Positions 33,319 through 41,718 are shown, counted from the stretch's first letter. The stretch is 55,338 nt of DNA from Labilithrix sp. (GCA_019637225.1 JAHBWC010000056.1:1-55338); one strand, 5' to 3'. The notes: generated by a model from the sequence alone, not told the origin. Program-made: numbers and translations.

Positions 33319-33474
33319 TCAGCCGTGCGGGGCGAGCTCGTCGAGCTCCGGAGGCGGCGGCGCGGTCGGCACCCGGCGCAGACTCCAGACGCCCGAGTCC
33401 CGGTCGAAAAAGGACTCGAAGACGGTCTCGTGCTCGTTGGCGTCGGATTCGGCGTCGGCGTCGTCGGCGAACAT
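33319..33474 (-). CDS. 51-residue acidic protein, unknown function
   Basis: A small protein too short for most gene finders. It starts MFADDADAESDANEHETVFE and continues SFFDRDSGVWSLRRVPTAPP, ending LDELAPHG. The ATG is preceded by GGGAGG at 4-5 bases, the best-placed Shine-Dalgarno in this part of the window, and codon bias is high. Strongly acidic N-terminal half, aromatic core, Pro-rich end. It lies upstream of the lipoprotein gene on the same strand and divergent from the sigma-54 activator. Confidence 0.6.
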   Translation of the reverse strand: MFADDADAESDANEHETVFESFFDRDSGVWSLRRVPTAPPPPELDELAPHG

Positions 33475-33687
33475 GGGGCCTCCCGGCGCGCGTCGCGTGC
33501 AAGGGGTGCGCCGTCCTCGTGGCGTCGACGTTGCCCGGCGAAGGTCGGGCGACGCCGGCCGACCTGTTCGACGGCGAACAATCCGCGGGCCGCGGTGTTC
33601 CGGAGCGAACAATGAGGGGGGCGCGGGCGGCGGAGGTGTCCCCACGGAGTGTTGTGCTTTTACCGCAGTCCTGTAAGACAGGCGCCG

Positions 33688-35115
33688 ATGAGGGCGGCGA
33701 CTCCCGACGAGCCGACGCTGAGGCCCGCGACGCCGCTCGCGTTCGCGCCGACTCGCCCGCTCACATCCGAGCCCCTGGTCGGCGTAGTGACCGCCTCTTC
33801 CGGCGGTTTCATCGTTCCGCTGCCGGAGAAGAGTCAGTTCATCGTCGGTCGCTCGTCGGACTGCGACGTCTCGATCCCGGACGGAGCCGTCTCGCGCCGG
33901 CACCTGCGCGTCCACGTCGGAACGGAGCTTGCGATCGAGGACGTCGGAAGCGCCAACGGCACGACGTACGATGCGAAGCCCCTTCGTCCATACGAGCGCA
34001 CCGTGATCGAGCTCGGTCACCCGGTCAGCCTCGGGGGCGCCACGCTCTTCATCCATGCCGCGCACGGCATCGTCGCCCCCGGCCGCCCTTCGCCCGCGAA
34101 GCGCGGGTCGGTCGTGCCCGCCGGCGAGGTGGTCCGCGACGCGAAGCTCCGGCGGATCTACGACCTCTTGCCGACCATCGCGCCGAGTCCGCTCAGCGTC
34201 CTCGTCCTCGGCGAGACCGGCGTCGGCAAGGAGGTGTTCGCCGACGCGATCCATCGCGCCTCGGCGCGCGCCGCCGGCCCGTTCTTGAAGCTGAACTGCG
34301 CCGCGCTGCCGGAGTCGATCCTCGAGGGAGAGCTGTTCGGTTACGAGCGCGGCGCGTTCAGCGGAGCGGTCACGGCGCGTCCCGGCCTCTTCGAGGCGGC
34401 CAACGACGGGACGGTGTTCCTCGACGAGATCGGCGAGCTCACGCTCCCGACGCAGGCGAAGCTCCTGCGCGTCCTCGAGAGCGGCGAGGTCCTGCGCCTC
34501 GGGAGCCGCAGCCCGCTCCACGTCGACGTGCGTTTCGTCGCGGCGACCAACAAGGACCTCGCGGCGCTCGTCGCGAGCGGCGCCTTCCGCGCCGACCTCT
34601 TCTACCGCCTCGAGGGCGTGCGCGTGGAGATCCCCCCGCTTCGCGATCGCGCCGATGACATCATCGCGCTCGCGGAGTTCTTCGTCGCCCGCCTCGCGAG
34701 CCGGATGAACCTCGCCGCGCCTTCGCTCTCGGCCGGCGCCCGTGAGCTCCTTCGCGACTACGCGTGGCCGGGCAACGTGCGCGAGCTCCGCAACGTCGTC
34801 GAGCGCGCGGTGGTCATGAATCCGAGAGTGCCGGAGCTCGACGAGAGCCACCTCGTCACCTACGGCGTCACGACCCGTCCGACGCTCGCGCCGGACTCGG
34901 GCGTGCAGACCGCGAGCCGCATGCCCGCCGTGGCGCCGGAGACCGACGATCTCCAGAGCGCGCTCGAAACGCTCGAGCGGCGCGCGATCGTCGAGGCGCT
35001 CGAGAAGACCGGCGGCAACCAGAGCGCCGCGGCGCGCATGCTCAACATGGGCAGGCACGCGCTCATCGGCCGCCTCGAGACCTACGGGATCTCGAGGCCG
35101 CGGAAGAGGAGCTGA
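33688..35115 (+). CDS. FHA-domain sigma-54-dependent transcriptional activator
   Basis: A 475-residue enhancer-binding protein. An FHA domain (about 45-125: FIVGRSSDCDVSIP, SRRHLRVHV, DVGSANGTTYD) precedes a complete AAA+ domain: Walker A GETGVGKE (175-182), GAFSGA for the sigma-54 contact loop (222-227), Walker B FLDEIGE, RFVAATNKDL, PPLRDRADDI. A Fis-type helix-turn-helix ends the protein (KTGGNQSAAARMLNMGRHAL). FHA domains bind phosphothreonine, so input probably comes from a Ser/Thr kinase, a design typical of myxobacteria. GACAGG lies 6 bases before the ATG used; a GTG 39 bases upstream is an alternative. The next gene follows after 2 bp. Confidence 0.94.
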   Translation: MRAATPDEPTLRPATPLAFAPTRPLTSEPLVGVVTASSGGFIVPLPEKSQFIVGRSSDCDVSIPDGAVSRRHLRVHVGTELAIEDVGSANGTTYDAKPLRPYERTVIELGHPVSLGGATLFIHAAHGIVAPGRPSPAKRGSVVPAGEVVRDAKLRRIYDLLPTIAPSPLSVLVLGETGVGKEVFADAIHRASARAAGPFLKLNCAALPESILEGELFGYERGAFSGAVTARPGLFEAANDGTVFLDEIGELTLPTQAKLLRVLESGEVLRLGSRSPLHVDVRFVAATNKDLAALVASGAFRADLFYRLEGVRVEIPPLRDRADDIIALAEFFVARLASRMNLAAPSLSAGARELLRDYAWPGNVRELRNVVERAVVMNPRVPELDESHLVTYGVTTRPTLAPDSGVQTASRMPAVAPETDDLQSALETLERRAIVEALEKTGGNQSAAARMLNMGRHALIGRLETYGISRPRKRS

Positions 35116-35117
35116 CC

Positions 35118-35822
35118 TTGGGGGCGAAGAAGGATCCGGACTCCACGCTGCCGGGCCGCTTCGGGCACGTCGAGCTCGAGCTCGGCCCCGACGCAGGGCA
35201 GGCCGTCGTGCCTCCGGTGCGCGGAGCGCGCTCCGAGGACGTCACGCAGGCCTCGGACCGCACGCGCGCCGCGGTCGGCGATCCGCGCGTCGCCGCGATG
35301 CGCGAGCTCTACGCCGAAGGCGACGCGAGCGGCGCGCTCTTCATCGCGCTGTCGATCGCGCCTCGCGTCGGCGCTGCCCCGTCCGAGCCGCCGCCCGCGT
35401 CGGGGATCACGAGGACGCCTGCCCGCGTCGCTCGTGCCGGCACGCGCGTTCCGGGAGACGCCGCCGGCACGCCACGCGAGGTGGCGCCCTCGCCGCGAGG
35501 AGCAGCGGGGTTCGCCGAGGAGCGGACGGTCGCGCGCACCGCGTCGCAAGAGCTCGCGACGCTGGCTTCGGACCACGACGTTCCGTGGATCCGGAAGTCG
35601 GCCGACGACGTCGCGGCGTTGCCGATCGACCACCGCGGCGGGTTTCTCCTCGCGCACATCGACGGCGTCCAGACGATGACCGAGATCCTCGACGTCTGCG
35701 CGATGCCGGAGGACGAGGCGGTCTTCTTGATCCGCCAGCTCGTGGCGATGGGCGTGGTCGGGTTCCGCCCTCGCGAAGAGCCCCCGCCGCTCTCGTCCCG
35801 CCGGGCGCGCCGGCCGCGCTGA
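35118..35822 (+). CDS. Partner protein of the FHA/sigma-54 activator, unknown function
   Basis: A 234-residue soluble protein starting at TTG, justified by GAGGAG six bases upstream and by its 2-bp spacing after the activator stop. The first half is charged and low-complexity. The last 70 residues form a compact helical domain (VPWIRKSADDVAALPIDHRG, GFLLAHIDGVQTMTEILDVC, MPEDEAVFLIRQLVAMGVVG), a module I recall at the C terminus of many myxobacterial regulatory proteins but cannot name. Context suggests a signalling partner for the activator; this is inference. Confidence 0.75.
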   Translation: MGAKKDPDSTLPGRFGHVELELGPDAGQAVVPPVRGARSEDVTQASDRTRAAVGDPRVAAMRELYAEGDASGALFIALSIAPRVGAAPSEPPPASGITRTPARVARAGTRVPGDAAGTPREVAPSPRGAAGFAEERTVARTASQELATLASDHDVPWIRKSADDVAALPIDHRGGFLLAHIDGVQTMTEILDVCAMPEDEAVFLIRQLVAMGVVGFRPREEPPPLSSRRARRPR

Positions 35823-36291
35823 AGAGCCGTCCGAGGATTGGACGATTCGGGAGCTCGAGGGGTGAACCGACGTCCCGGCGCGACGCGCCCGCCGAAGAGC
35901 TCGGCTCGAGCTGCGCGGTGAGCGCGGCAGGAGTCGTGTGACCCACCGTGAAGCGTTCGACGCGAAGGTCGACGGAGGCGAATTGAGACGTCGCGAACGA
36001 TTGCACCGTCGCCGACCTCGCGGCCATGCGGACGAGGTTCGGACGGCGGATCGCCTCCCGCCGCCGGGTGAGCCGTTTCGCGTCCCGTCCCGCTCGGGCG
36101 GGAACAAAACGGCGAGGTCGAGCACGCGTCGTACGTTCGGGGTCGCCGCGCGCCCCGACGAAACAGGCCTCTTCCCGCTCGGGCTCGAGGAACGACTGAA
36201 GCACGTTGCCCGCTCGACGTTGCCTCGCGCGAAGCTGCGCGTTGATGGTCCCTCGAGTGCAGAGACGCGCTCCGCGAGGAGGTAACTCGAC
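35823..36291. other. Intergenic region with nested stem-loop
   Basis: About 470 bp with no convincing gene. It contains a nested stem: CCGTTT (36073-36078) pairs with AAACGG (36107-36112) around an inner TCCCGC-TCGG-GCGGGA tetraloop stem (36088-36103), a candidate terminator for the upstream pair or a structured leader. Near its end CCTCGCG (36223-36229) can pair with CGCGAGG (36273-36279), which touches the Shine-Dalgarno of the next gene. Confidence 0.5.
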
Positions 36292-36882
36292 ATGTTCATC
36301 TGCATCAGATCGAATCGAGCGGTTCCCATCATCACTCTCGGCCTCGGGCTGCTGCTCGGCGGCTGCGCGAGCCCGACCGAGGACGCGGCGCCGGATGAGG
36401 ACGTCGACGGCGAGGAGGCGTCGGCAAGTCAGGCGCTCCCGATCGGCTTCGCCGGAGGCTGCGCGGGATGCATCGGCGGCCTCGGGTTCGCCGGCATGCC
36501 TGGGCTCGCCGGGCCGGGTTTCGTCGGAGGCATCGGGCCCATGGGCCTCGGCGGCGCGGGCTTCGTCGGCGGCACCGGGATCGGCTTCGGTGGCGCTGCG
36601 ATCGGCGGGACCGGATTCATCGGCGGCGCCGGAATGGGCGTCGGACTCGGCGGCGTCGGCCTCGGCGGAGTCCCCATCGGCGCCGTCGGCCTCGGCGGAG
36701 TCCCCATCGGTGCCGTCGGCCTCGGCGGAGTCCCCATCGGCGCCGTCGGCCTCGGCGGGATCCCCGTCGGCGCTGTCGGCCTCGGCGGAGTCCCCATCGG
36801 CGCCGTCGGCCTCGGCGGCGTCGGCATGGTCGGCGCGCCGGTCATGGCGGGCGGGTGCGCCGGCCTAGGGTGCGGGCTCTGA
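36292..36882 (+). CDS. Glycine-rich decapeptide-repeat lipoprotein
   Basis: A 196-residue exported protein. Signal peptide ends LGLLLGGC, then an acidic linker (EDAAPDEDVDGEE) and about 145 residues of Gly/Ala/Val/Ile/Leu repeats: imperfect GFVGG/GIG motifs, then five near-identical GLGGVPIGAV units. The repeat region is bracketed by cysteines (GGCAGCIGG at the start, GGCAGLGCGL at the end). An excellent AGGAGG precedes the ATG. Likely a lipid-anchored, self-associating or elastomeric surface protein; no close named family known to me. It is a single gene with a strong hairpin 45 bp after its stop. Confidence 0.85.
   Translation: MFICIRSNRAVPIITLGLGLLLGGCASPTEDAAPDEDVDGEEASASQALPIGFAGGCAGCIGGLGFAGMPGLAGPGFVGGIGPMGLGGAGFVGGTGIGFGGAAIGGTGFIGGAGMGVGLGGVGLGGVPIGAVGLGGVPIGAVGLGGVPIGAVGLGGIPVGAVGLGGVPIGAVGLGGVGMVGAPVMAGGCAGLGCGL
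36661..36810 (+). repeat. 30-bp tandem repeat, five units, coding
   Basis: Unit CTCGGCGGAGTCCCCATCGG plus CGCCGTCGGC encodes LGGVPIGAVG. Units 1, 3 and 5 are identical, unit 2 differs by one base and unit 4 by a few, giving GIPVGAV. Units abut exactly and preserve the frame. Confidence 0.95.
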
Positions 36883-36926
36883 CGGCCCGCCGCCGCGGCA
36901 TCCAGCGCGAACGCGCCTCGGGACCA

Positions 36927-36962
36927 CCGCATCGCGCTCGGAGCGATCCGAGCGCGATGCGG
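36927..36962. terminator. 15-bp perfect hairpin between convergent genes
   Basis: CCGCATCGCGCTCGG, a six-base loop AGCGAT, and CCGAGCGCGATGCGG form a perfect stem in the 117-bp gap between the Gly-rich lipoprotein gene and the receiver gene, which converge. It could terminate both. There is no U-tract on either side. Confidence 0.7.
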
Positions 36963-36999
36963 CGACGCGGGTCGAGCGAGGCCTTCAAGCGATGCTCCA

Positions 37000-37359
37000 T
37001 CAAGCGAGGCCCATCAACCGATGGACGAGCGCGAGGAGCGCTTCGCGGTCGAACGGCTTGGCCAGCCAGCCGTCGGCGCCGACCTCGTCCGCTCGACCGG
37101 CGGGATCGGTCGCGGCGGTGACGACCACGATCTTCGGACGAGGCCAGGCTCTCCGGTCGAGCTCGCGACAGAACTGCCAGCCGTCCATCACGGGCATCGT
37201 CATGTCGAGCAGGACGATCCGCGGCGCGCGCACCGCGATCGACGCGAGCGCCTCGTGGCCATTGGCCGCGGTCTCGACCACGAGCCCTTCGCCCTCGAGC
37301 ATGAGCGCGAGGAGCTCGCGGAGCGCGTCGTCGTCCTCGACGACCAGGACCGCCGTCAC
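37000..37359 (-). CDS. CheY-like single-domain response regulator
   Basis: A 119-residue receiver domain: VLVVEDDDALRELL, phosphoacceptor Asp 52 in VLLDMTMPVMDGWQF, VVVTAATDP and lysine 101 in WLAKPFD. No output domain, so it must act by protein contact or as a phosphorelay step. Translation starts at a GTG overlapping the stop of the sensor kinase gene by four bases (GTGA), so it is coupled to and probably phosphorylated by that kinase. Confidence 0.93.
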   Translation of the reverse strand: MTAVLVVEDDDALRELLALMLEGEGLVVETAANGHEALASIAVRAPRIVLLDMTMPVMDGWQFCRELDRRAWPRPKIVVVTAATDPAGRADEVGADGWLAKPFDREALLALVHRLMGLA

Positions 37360-38966
37360 GTCGTCCTCTCGAGCGGGAGCACCATGTGAAAGCTGCTGCC
37401 GACGCCCTCCTGGCCCTCGCACCACAAGTCGCCGCCGTGTCGGCGGAGGATCTCGCGAGCGAGGTAGAGCCCGACACCGAGTCCGCCCGCGTCGTGTCGC
37501 GTCCCGGCGTGCGCCTTGAAGAAGAGCGTGAAGACGCCCTTCTTCGCGAGCTCGGGGATGCCGATGCCGTGATCGCGGACCGTCATCGTGGCGTTGCTCG
37601 CGTCCGTCGACAGGACGACGTCGACCGTGCTGCCCGGCGCGGAGTAGTTCACGGCGTTGTCCAGCAGGTGGCGCAGCGCCTGCGCGATCCGCGTGGAGTC
37701 GACGACGACCGCGACGTCCGCTTGCGCCTCGAGCTGAAAGCGATGGCTCGGCGCGCTGCGCTCCGCTCGACGCACGACCGTCCGTAGGAGGACCGCGAGA
37801 TCGACCCTCTCCTGCGTGAGGCGTAGACGTCCGAGGATCATGCTCGCGAGGTCGAGCAGCGTCTCGCTGAGGTGGTCGAGGCGATCGCACGCGCGGACGA
37901 TGGCGTCGATCATCCCGTCCAGGCCTTCGGGCTTGGACCGCGTGGTCGCGAGCTGCTGGGCGTACCCCTTCGCGATCGCGAGCGGCGTCTTGAGCTCGTG
38001 CGCCACCCCCGAGAGGAGCTCGCGCTTCAGACGCTCGACGAACATCTCCTCGGTCGCGTCGACGACGATGAAGGCGACGTAATCGACGCGCCCGCTCTCG
38101 AGCGCCGGCGAGCACGTCAGGCGGATGTAGCGGCGCTCTCCGGTGCCCTTGAACACCAGCCCGTAGATCTCACCCTGCACCCTCTCGCCGCGAAGAACGC
38201 GCTCGAACGGCCAGTCGCTGGCGGGGACGGGCCGGTCCGCGGCGTCGACCAGATCGATCGCCGCGACGAGCTCGTCCCACGACGCGGGGCACGTCTCGCC
38301 GGGGAACATCCGGCGCCCCGCTCGATTGCAGGCGATGATCGACCGGCGCGCGTCGATGACCGCTACACCCTCCGAAAGCGACTCGATCAGCATCTCCCAG
38401 CGACGACGCACGGCGACGTGCTCGGCGGCCTCCAGGCACCCCGACGCGATGTCCGCCATGTTGATGGCGAAGGCTTCATCGTCCGGCAGCCAGCGACGAA
38501 TCGGTCCGACGTGCTCGAAACAGAGGACGCCGTAGACGTGCCCGTGATGCCAGATCGGCACATCCATCATCGAGGTGATCCCGAGCGGCTTCAGGTAGAA
38601 ATCGGAGAACTCGGCCGTGCGCGGATCCGACCGCGCGTCGTCGGCGACGATCGTCCGCCGCTCGTGGATGGCGCGCAGGTACGCAGGGAAGTCGCGCCCG
38701 TGGATCGGCAGGAAGGACACATGCCTTCGTTCGTTCGCGAGGTAGAGGTCCTTGCAGATGATCCGCGTGTCGAGGTCGATCCCAGGACCGAGCGGAGCGC
38801 CACCGTCCACGAGCGCCCACACGCTCACGCGCACGACGTCGAGGACGACCGCTGCCGCCTCGGTGAGCGCCTGGAAGGTCTCCTGGATGTCGCTCTTGTC
38901 GCGCCGTGCGAGCTCGAGCAGCACACGTTCGCGGAGCGTGACGGCTGCGCCGGCAGACGTGTCCAT
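37356..38966 (-). CDS. Soluble GAF-PAS sensor histidine kinase
   Basis: A 536-residue kinase without membrane helices. A GAF domain (about 28-180: SVWALVDGG, VPIWHHGHVYGVLCFEHVG) is followed by a PAS domain (190-305), the dimerisation/phosphoacceptor helix with His 323 in GVAHELKTPLA, and an ATPase domain with N box LRHLLDNAVNYS, G1 DHGIGIP and G2 GGLGVGLYL. The cytosolic sensory domains suggest an internal ligand or redox/small-molecule signal. It is coupled to the CheY-like receiver by a four-base overlap. It should autophosphorylate on His and pass phosphate to that receiver. Confidence 0.94.
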   Translation of the reverse strand: MDTSAGAAVTLRERVLLELARRDKSDIQETFQALTEAAAVVLDVVRVSVWALVDGGAPLGPGIDLDTRIICKDLYLANERRHVSFLPIHGRDFPAYLRAIHERRTIVADDARSDPRTAEFSDFYLKPLGITSMMDVPIWHHGHVYGVLCFEHVGPIRRWLPDDEAFAINMADIASGCLEAAEHVAVRRRWEMLIESLSEGVAVIDARRSIIACNRAGRRMFPGETCPASWDELVAAIDLVDAADRPVPASDWPFERVLRGERVQGEIYGLVFKGTGERRYIRLTCSPALESGRVDYVAFIVVDATEEMFVERLKRELLSGVAHELKTPLAIAKGYAQQLATTRSKPEGLDGMIDAIVRACDRLDHLSETLLDLASMILGRLRLTQERVDLAVLLRTVVRRAERSAPSHRFQLEAQADVAVVVDSTRIAQALRHLLDNAVNYSAPGSTVDVVLSTDASNATMTVRDHGIGIPELAKKGVFTLFFKAHAGTRHDAGGLGVGLYLAREILRRHGGDLWCEGQEGVGSSFHMVLPLERTT

Positions 38967-39127
38967 TCCGCAACCTTTGAGGTCTCCGGTCTCCTGCGTC
39001 GACCGAGACGGTGGTCTCCAACGTGCTCTTCGCGAGCGCGGCGGTCAATGCGGTCACTTGGCCGCGCGACGCCGTGAGGGCGCACGCGCGAGCGCGAGGA
39101 GGTCTCACGCACGAGTCAGCTCGCCAG

Positions 39128-40024
39128 CTAGGCCGCGGGGTGTCGGGCGACGAGGACGGAGCAGCGCGAGTTGCGGATGACCTTCTCGGCGACGCTGCCG
39201 AGAACGAGCCGCGCCAGCCCTCGCCGCCCGCGGCTGCCCAGGAGGATCATCTCGACGTCGAGCGCCTCGGCGCGCTCGATGACGACGTCGGCGGGATCGC
39301 CCTCTCGCTGCTCGAAGCCTGCGAGGCCGTACTCCTTCGTCAGGTTCGCGAGCATGCTCACACCGAGCGACTCGAGCTCGCCGAGCGCCCTGGCCGCCGG
39401 GGGCGTCCAGGTGTCGCCGAAGGGCGTGAGCGCCGACGAGAGCGCCGACGACGGCGGCCTCATGACGTGGAGCAGCGTGACCTTCGCCTCCGTCGAGCGC
39501 GCGAGCTCCGCCGCGACGCGGAGCGCCGGGAGCGATCCCTCGCTGAAGTCGGTCGCGGCGAGCGCCCTCTTCGTCGCCGCGCTCTCCCGCGCGACCAGCA
39601 CCGACGTGTGCGCGTAGCGAACGACGCGCTCCGCCACGTGCCCGAGCGCGAGGCGCGCCCCCTCGCGCGGCTTCGCGCCGACGACGATCAGCGACGCGCG
39701 GCGTGCCTCGGCGATCCGGACGATCTCCTCGTCCGGCGCGCCGCTCTCGATCATCACCTCGAGGTCAGCCACCGACGGTCCGAGGACGTCGCGCACCTGC
39801 TCGCTCACGAGCTCGCCGACGCGCGCGAGGAGGTCGGCCTCGAGCGCGAGGTCGTTCTCCGCTGGGTTCGGCATCAGCGGGTGATGTCGAAAGACGTCGA
39901 GCACGACGTGGCAGACGACGAGCGGGACACCGAGCATGGCCGCGTGAGCTCGCCCGCGCTCGAGCGCTGGGCGCGAGGCATCGCAGAGGTCGGTGGCGAC
40001 GACGACGGGCCCCGCGGACTTCAT
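39128..40024 (-). CDS. Tandem universal stress protein (two UspA domains)
   Basis: A 298-residue protein with two Usp modules. Module 1: VVVATDLCDASRPALERG to SLIVVGAKPREGARLALGHV. Module 2: RALAATDFSEGSLPALRVA to MILLGSRGRRGLARLVLGSV then SRCSVLVAR. Both have the G-x2-G-x9-G-like ATP loop, clearest in module 2. Usp proteins support survival in starvation, oxidative and hypoxic stress. The ATG before KSAGPVVVATD is chosen; an extension of 20 residues upstream is possible. It lies 160 bp upstream of the sensor kinase gene and downstream of the NAPRT operon, same strand. Confidence 0.93.
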   Translation of the reverse strand: MKSAGPVVVATDLCDASRPALERGRAHAAMLGVPLVVCHVVLDVFRHHPLMPNPAENDLALEADLLARVGELVSEQVRDVLGPSVADLEVMIESGAPDEEIVRIAEARRASLIVVGAKPREGARLALGHVAERVVRYAHTSVLVARESAATKRALAATDFSEGSLPALRVAAELARSTEAKVTLLHVMRPPSSALSSALTPFGDTWTPPAARALGELESLGVSMLANLTKEYGLAGFEQREGDPADVVIERAEALDVEMILLGSRGRRGLARLVLGSVAEKVIRNSRCSVLVARHPAA

Positions 40025-40055
40025 CCCACGAAGATGGGCCTCGGTCGCCCGACCT

Positions 40056-40320
40056 TCAAGCGGGCGCGCTTCTCGCATCGACACGCCCGTCGAGCGAGCG
40101 ACCGTGATGGTGACCTCGAGTCAGAGGCGGCGTCCGCGCGGCGCAGCCCGAAAGCAGAGTCCACGCGAACGCGAGCAGAGCCCGGACGCGACGCGACCGA
40201 GCTGGCTCGCCTGGGTGGACGGCTACTGGCGCGCGGACGGCGTCTGGGTGAGCGGACACTACCGTCACGCGCACGGGCCACCGCCCTCGTCGAGCTGGAG
40301 CGCCGCGCCTCGCTCCGTGC
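40056..40320. pseudogene. Gap with WxxGxW-repeat fragment; possible gene remnant
   Basis: On the plus strand about 40190-40300 encodes SWLAWVDGYWRADGVWVSGH, two WxxGYW/WxxGHY units as in Pfam WXXGXW-repeat proteins, but the frame has no signal peptide before it and runs on into antisense of the NAPRT gene. On the minus strand the same gap encodes a lipoprotein-like signal (VRALLAFAWTLLSGCAAR) followed by a short tail ending near 40056. Neither is a clean gene. A decayed exported protein is the simplest reading; chance is possible. Confidence 0.35.
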
Positions 40321-41685
40321 TCATCGCTCGCGCGCTCGACACGCCACGACGGCGAGCTCCTGCGCCCGAGCCAGCTCGGGCGAGCGGCTCACGCGGTACG
40401 CGCCGCGCTCTCCGGGGAGGAAGAGCGCCGGCGGGAACCGAGCGACCTCCGACCCGCAGAACGTACGCGCCTCGTGGAGCGACGGCATCGGCGCCGCGAC
40501 GCCGCCGCGGACGACGGGCTCGAGGAGCGGCTCCCAGCCGGGTCCGGGAGGCGGCTCGTCCCTGAGCGCGATCCGGTCCTCCGCGGCGCGGCCGCCGGGG
40601 TCCGTTCGGCGGTAGACCTGCTTCGGGAGCACGAGCGTCTCCTTGGTCGTGCTGAGCTTGAGGCGCGGGCGGCCGTCGTACGCGACGAGCTTGTAGACCA
40701 TGTCGAGGACGGGCGCGTCCGCCGACATCCCCACGCGCGTCCCGACGCCGAAGCCGTCGATCGGCGCTCCCGCGCCGGCGAGCGCGTCGATGGCGTCCTC
40801 GTCGAGGCCTCCGCTCGCGACGATCGCGACGTGACGGAGCCCGGCGCGGTCGAGCATCGCGCGCGCCGCGCGGCTCAGCGCGTCGAGGTCGCCGCTGTCG
40901 AGACGGATCGCGTCGAGGCGACGCCCTCTGTCCTGGAGCTCGCGCGCGACCTCGATCGCGTGCTCGACGCCGCGGATCGTGTCGTAGGTGTCGACGAGCA
41001 ACGTGAGCGCGCCCGACGTGCTCTCCGCCCACGCGCGGAACGCCTCGCGCTCGCTGTCGAACGCCTCGATGAACGAGTGCGCGACCGTCCCGCTCGGCGG
41101 GATCTCGAGCGCGGTCGACGCGAGGACGTTGCTCGTCGCCGAGAATCCCGCGAGCCAGGACGCGCGCGCGGCGCTCGATCCGGCCTCGATGCCGGGCGCG
41201 CGCCGGAGGCCGAACTCGACGACCGCTGCGCCGCGCGCGGCGGCGACGCACCGAACGGACTTGCTCGCGATGAGCGTCGGGTAGTGGATCGCGTTCAGCA
41301 GGGTCGTCTCGATCAGCTGCGCTTCGATCATCGGCGCGTCGACCTCGAGGACCGGCTCGTCCTGGAAGAAGACGCGCCCCTCGCGCATCGCCCAGACGTC
41401 GCCGGTGAAGCGTACGCCGGAGAGGCGCCGCGCGACCTCCGGGGCGACGCTGCCGGTGCGCGCGATCGCGTCGACGGCCTCCTCGTCGAACGCCAGCGCC
41501 TGAAGGCGATCGACGGCGTCCTCGAGACCGGCGAAGACGAGGCACGAGCGCGTGCTCGGCAACCGGCGCACGAAGAGGCTGAACGTGGCTCGAGCGTTCA
41601 CGTCGAGCGTGAGCCAGCTCGCCGCCATCGTGAGCTCGTATAGATCGGTCGCGAGGGCGAGCGTGCTCGGGCGGTGCGACGCCAT
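40321..41685 (-). CDS. pncB: Nicotinate phosphoribosyltransferase
   Basis: A 454-residue NAPRT: TDLYELTMAASWL at the N terminus, then FSLFVRRLPSTRSCLVFAG, EFGLRRAPG, SGTVAHSFIEAF (active-site His region), LLVDTYDT and AIRLDSGDLDAL, and the phosphate-binding GVGTRVGMSADAP. It converts nicotinate and PRPP, with ATP, to nicotinate mononucleotide in the Preiss-Handler NAD salvage pathway. ATG preferred; a GTG two codons earlier is possible. It is the last gene of a minus-strand run and starts 33 bp after the ligase gene. The symbol is at family level. Confidence 0.94.
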   Translation of the reverse strand: MASHRPSTLALATDLYELTMAASWLTLDVNARATFSLFVRRLPSTRSCLVFAGLEDAVDRLQALAFDEEAVDAIARTGSVAPEVARRLSGVRFTGDVWAMREGRVFFQDEPVLEVDAPMIEAQLIETTLLNAIHYPTLIASKSVRCVAAARGAAVVEFGLRRAPGIEAGSSAARASWLAGFSATSNVLASTALEIPPSGTVAHSFIEAFDSEREAFRAWAESTSGALTLLVDTYDTIRGVEHAIEVARELQDRGRRLDAIRLDSGDLDALSRAARAMLDRAGLRHVAIVASGGLDEDAIDALAGAGAPIDGFGVGTRVGMSADAPVLDMVYKLVAYDGRPRLKLSTTKETLVLPKQVYRRTDPGGRAAEDRIALRDEPPPGPGWEPLLEPVVRGGVAAPMPSLHEARTFCGSEVARFPPALFLPGERGAYRVSRSPELARAQELAVVACRARER

Positions 41686-41718
41686 CCACACCGACGACGC
41701 AAGATCGACGCCGGGCGC

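Noticed and set aside
33319..35058. 580-codon minus-strand frame opposite the sigma-54 activator
   Set aside because: Only its last 51 codons, which start at an ATG with a good ribosome-binding site, look coding. The remainder is antisense shadow.
35938..36285. Plus-strand frame of 115 codons before the Gly-rich lipoprotein
   Set aside because: Codon bias is absent, it has no Shine-Dalgarno, and it contains the nested stem-loop. Left as intergenic.
36661..36810. Five 30-bp repeats as a CRISPR array
   Set aside because: Units abut without spacers, keep the reading frame and encode a decapeptide, so they are coding repeats. No cas genes are present.
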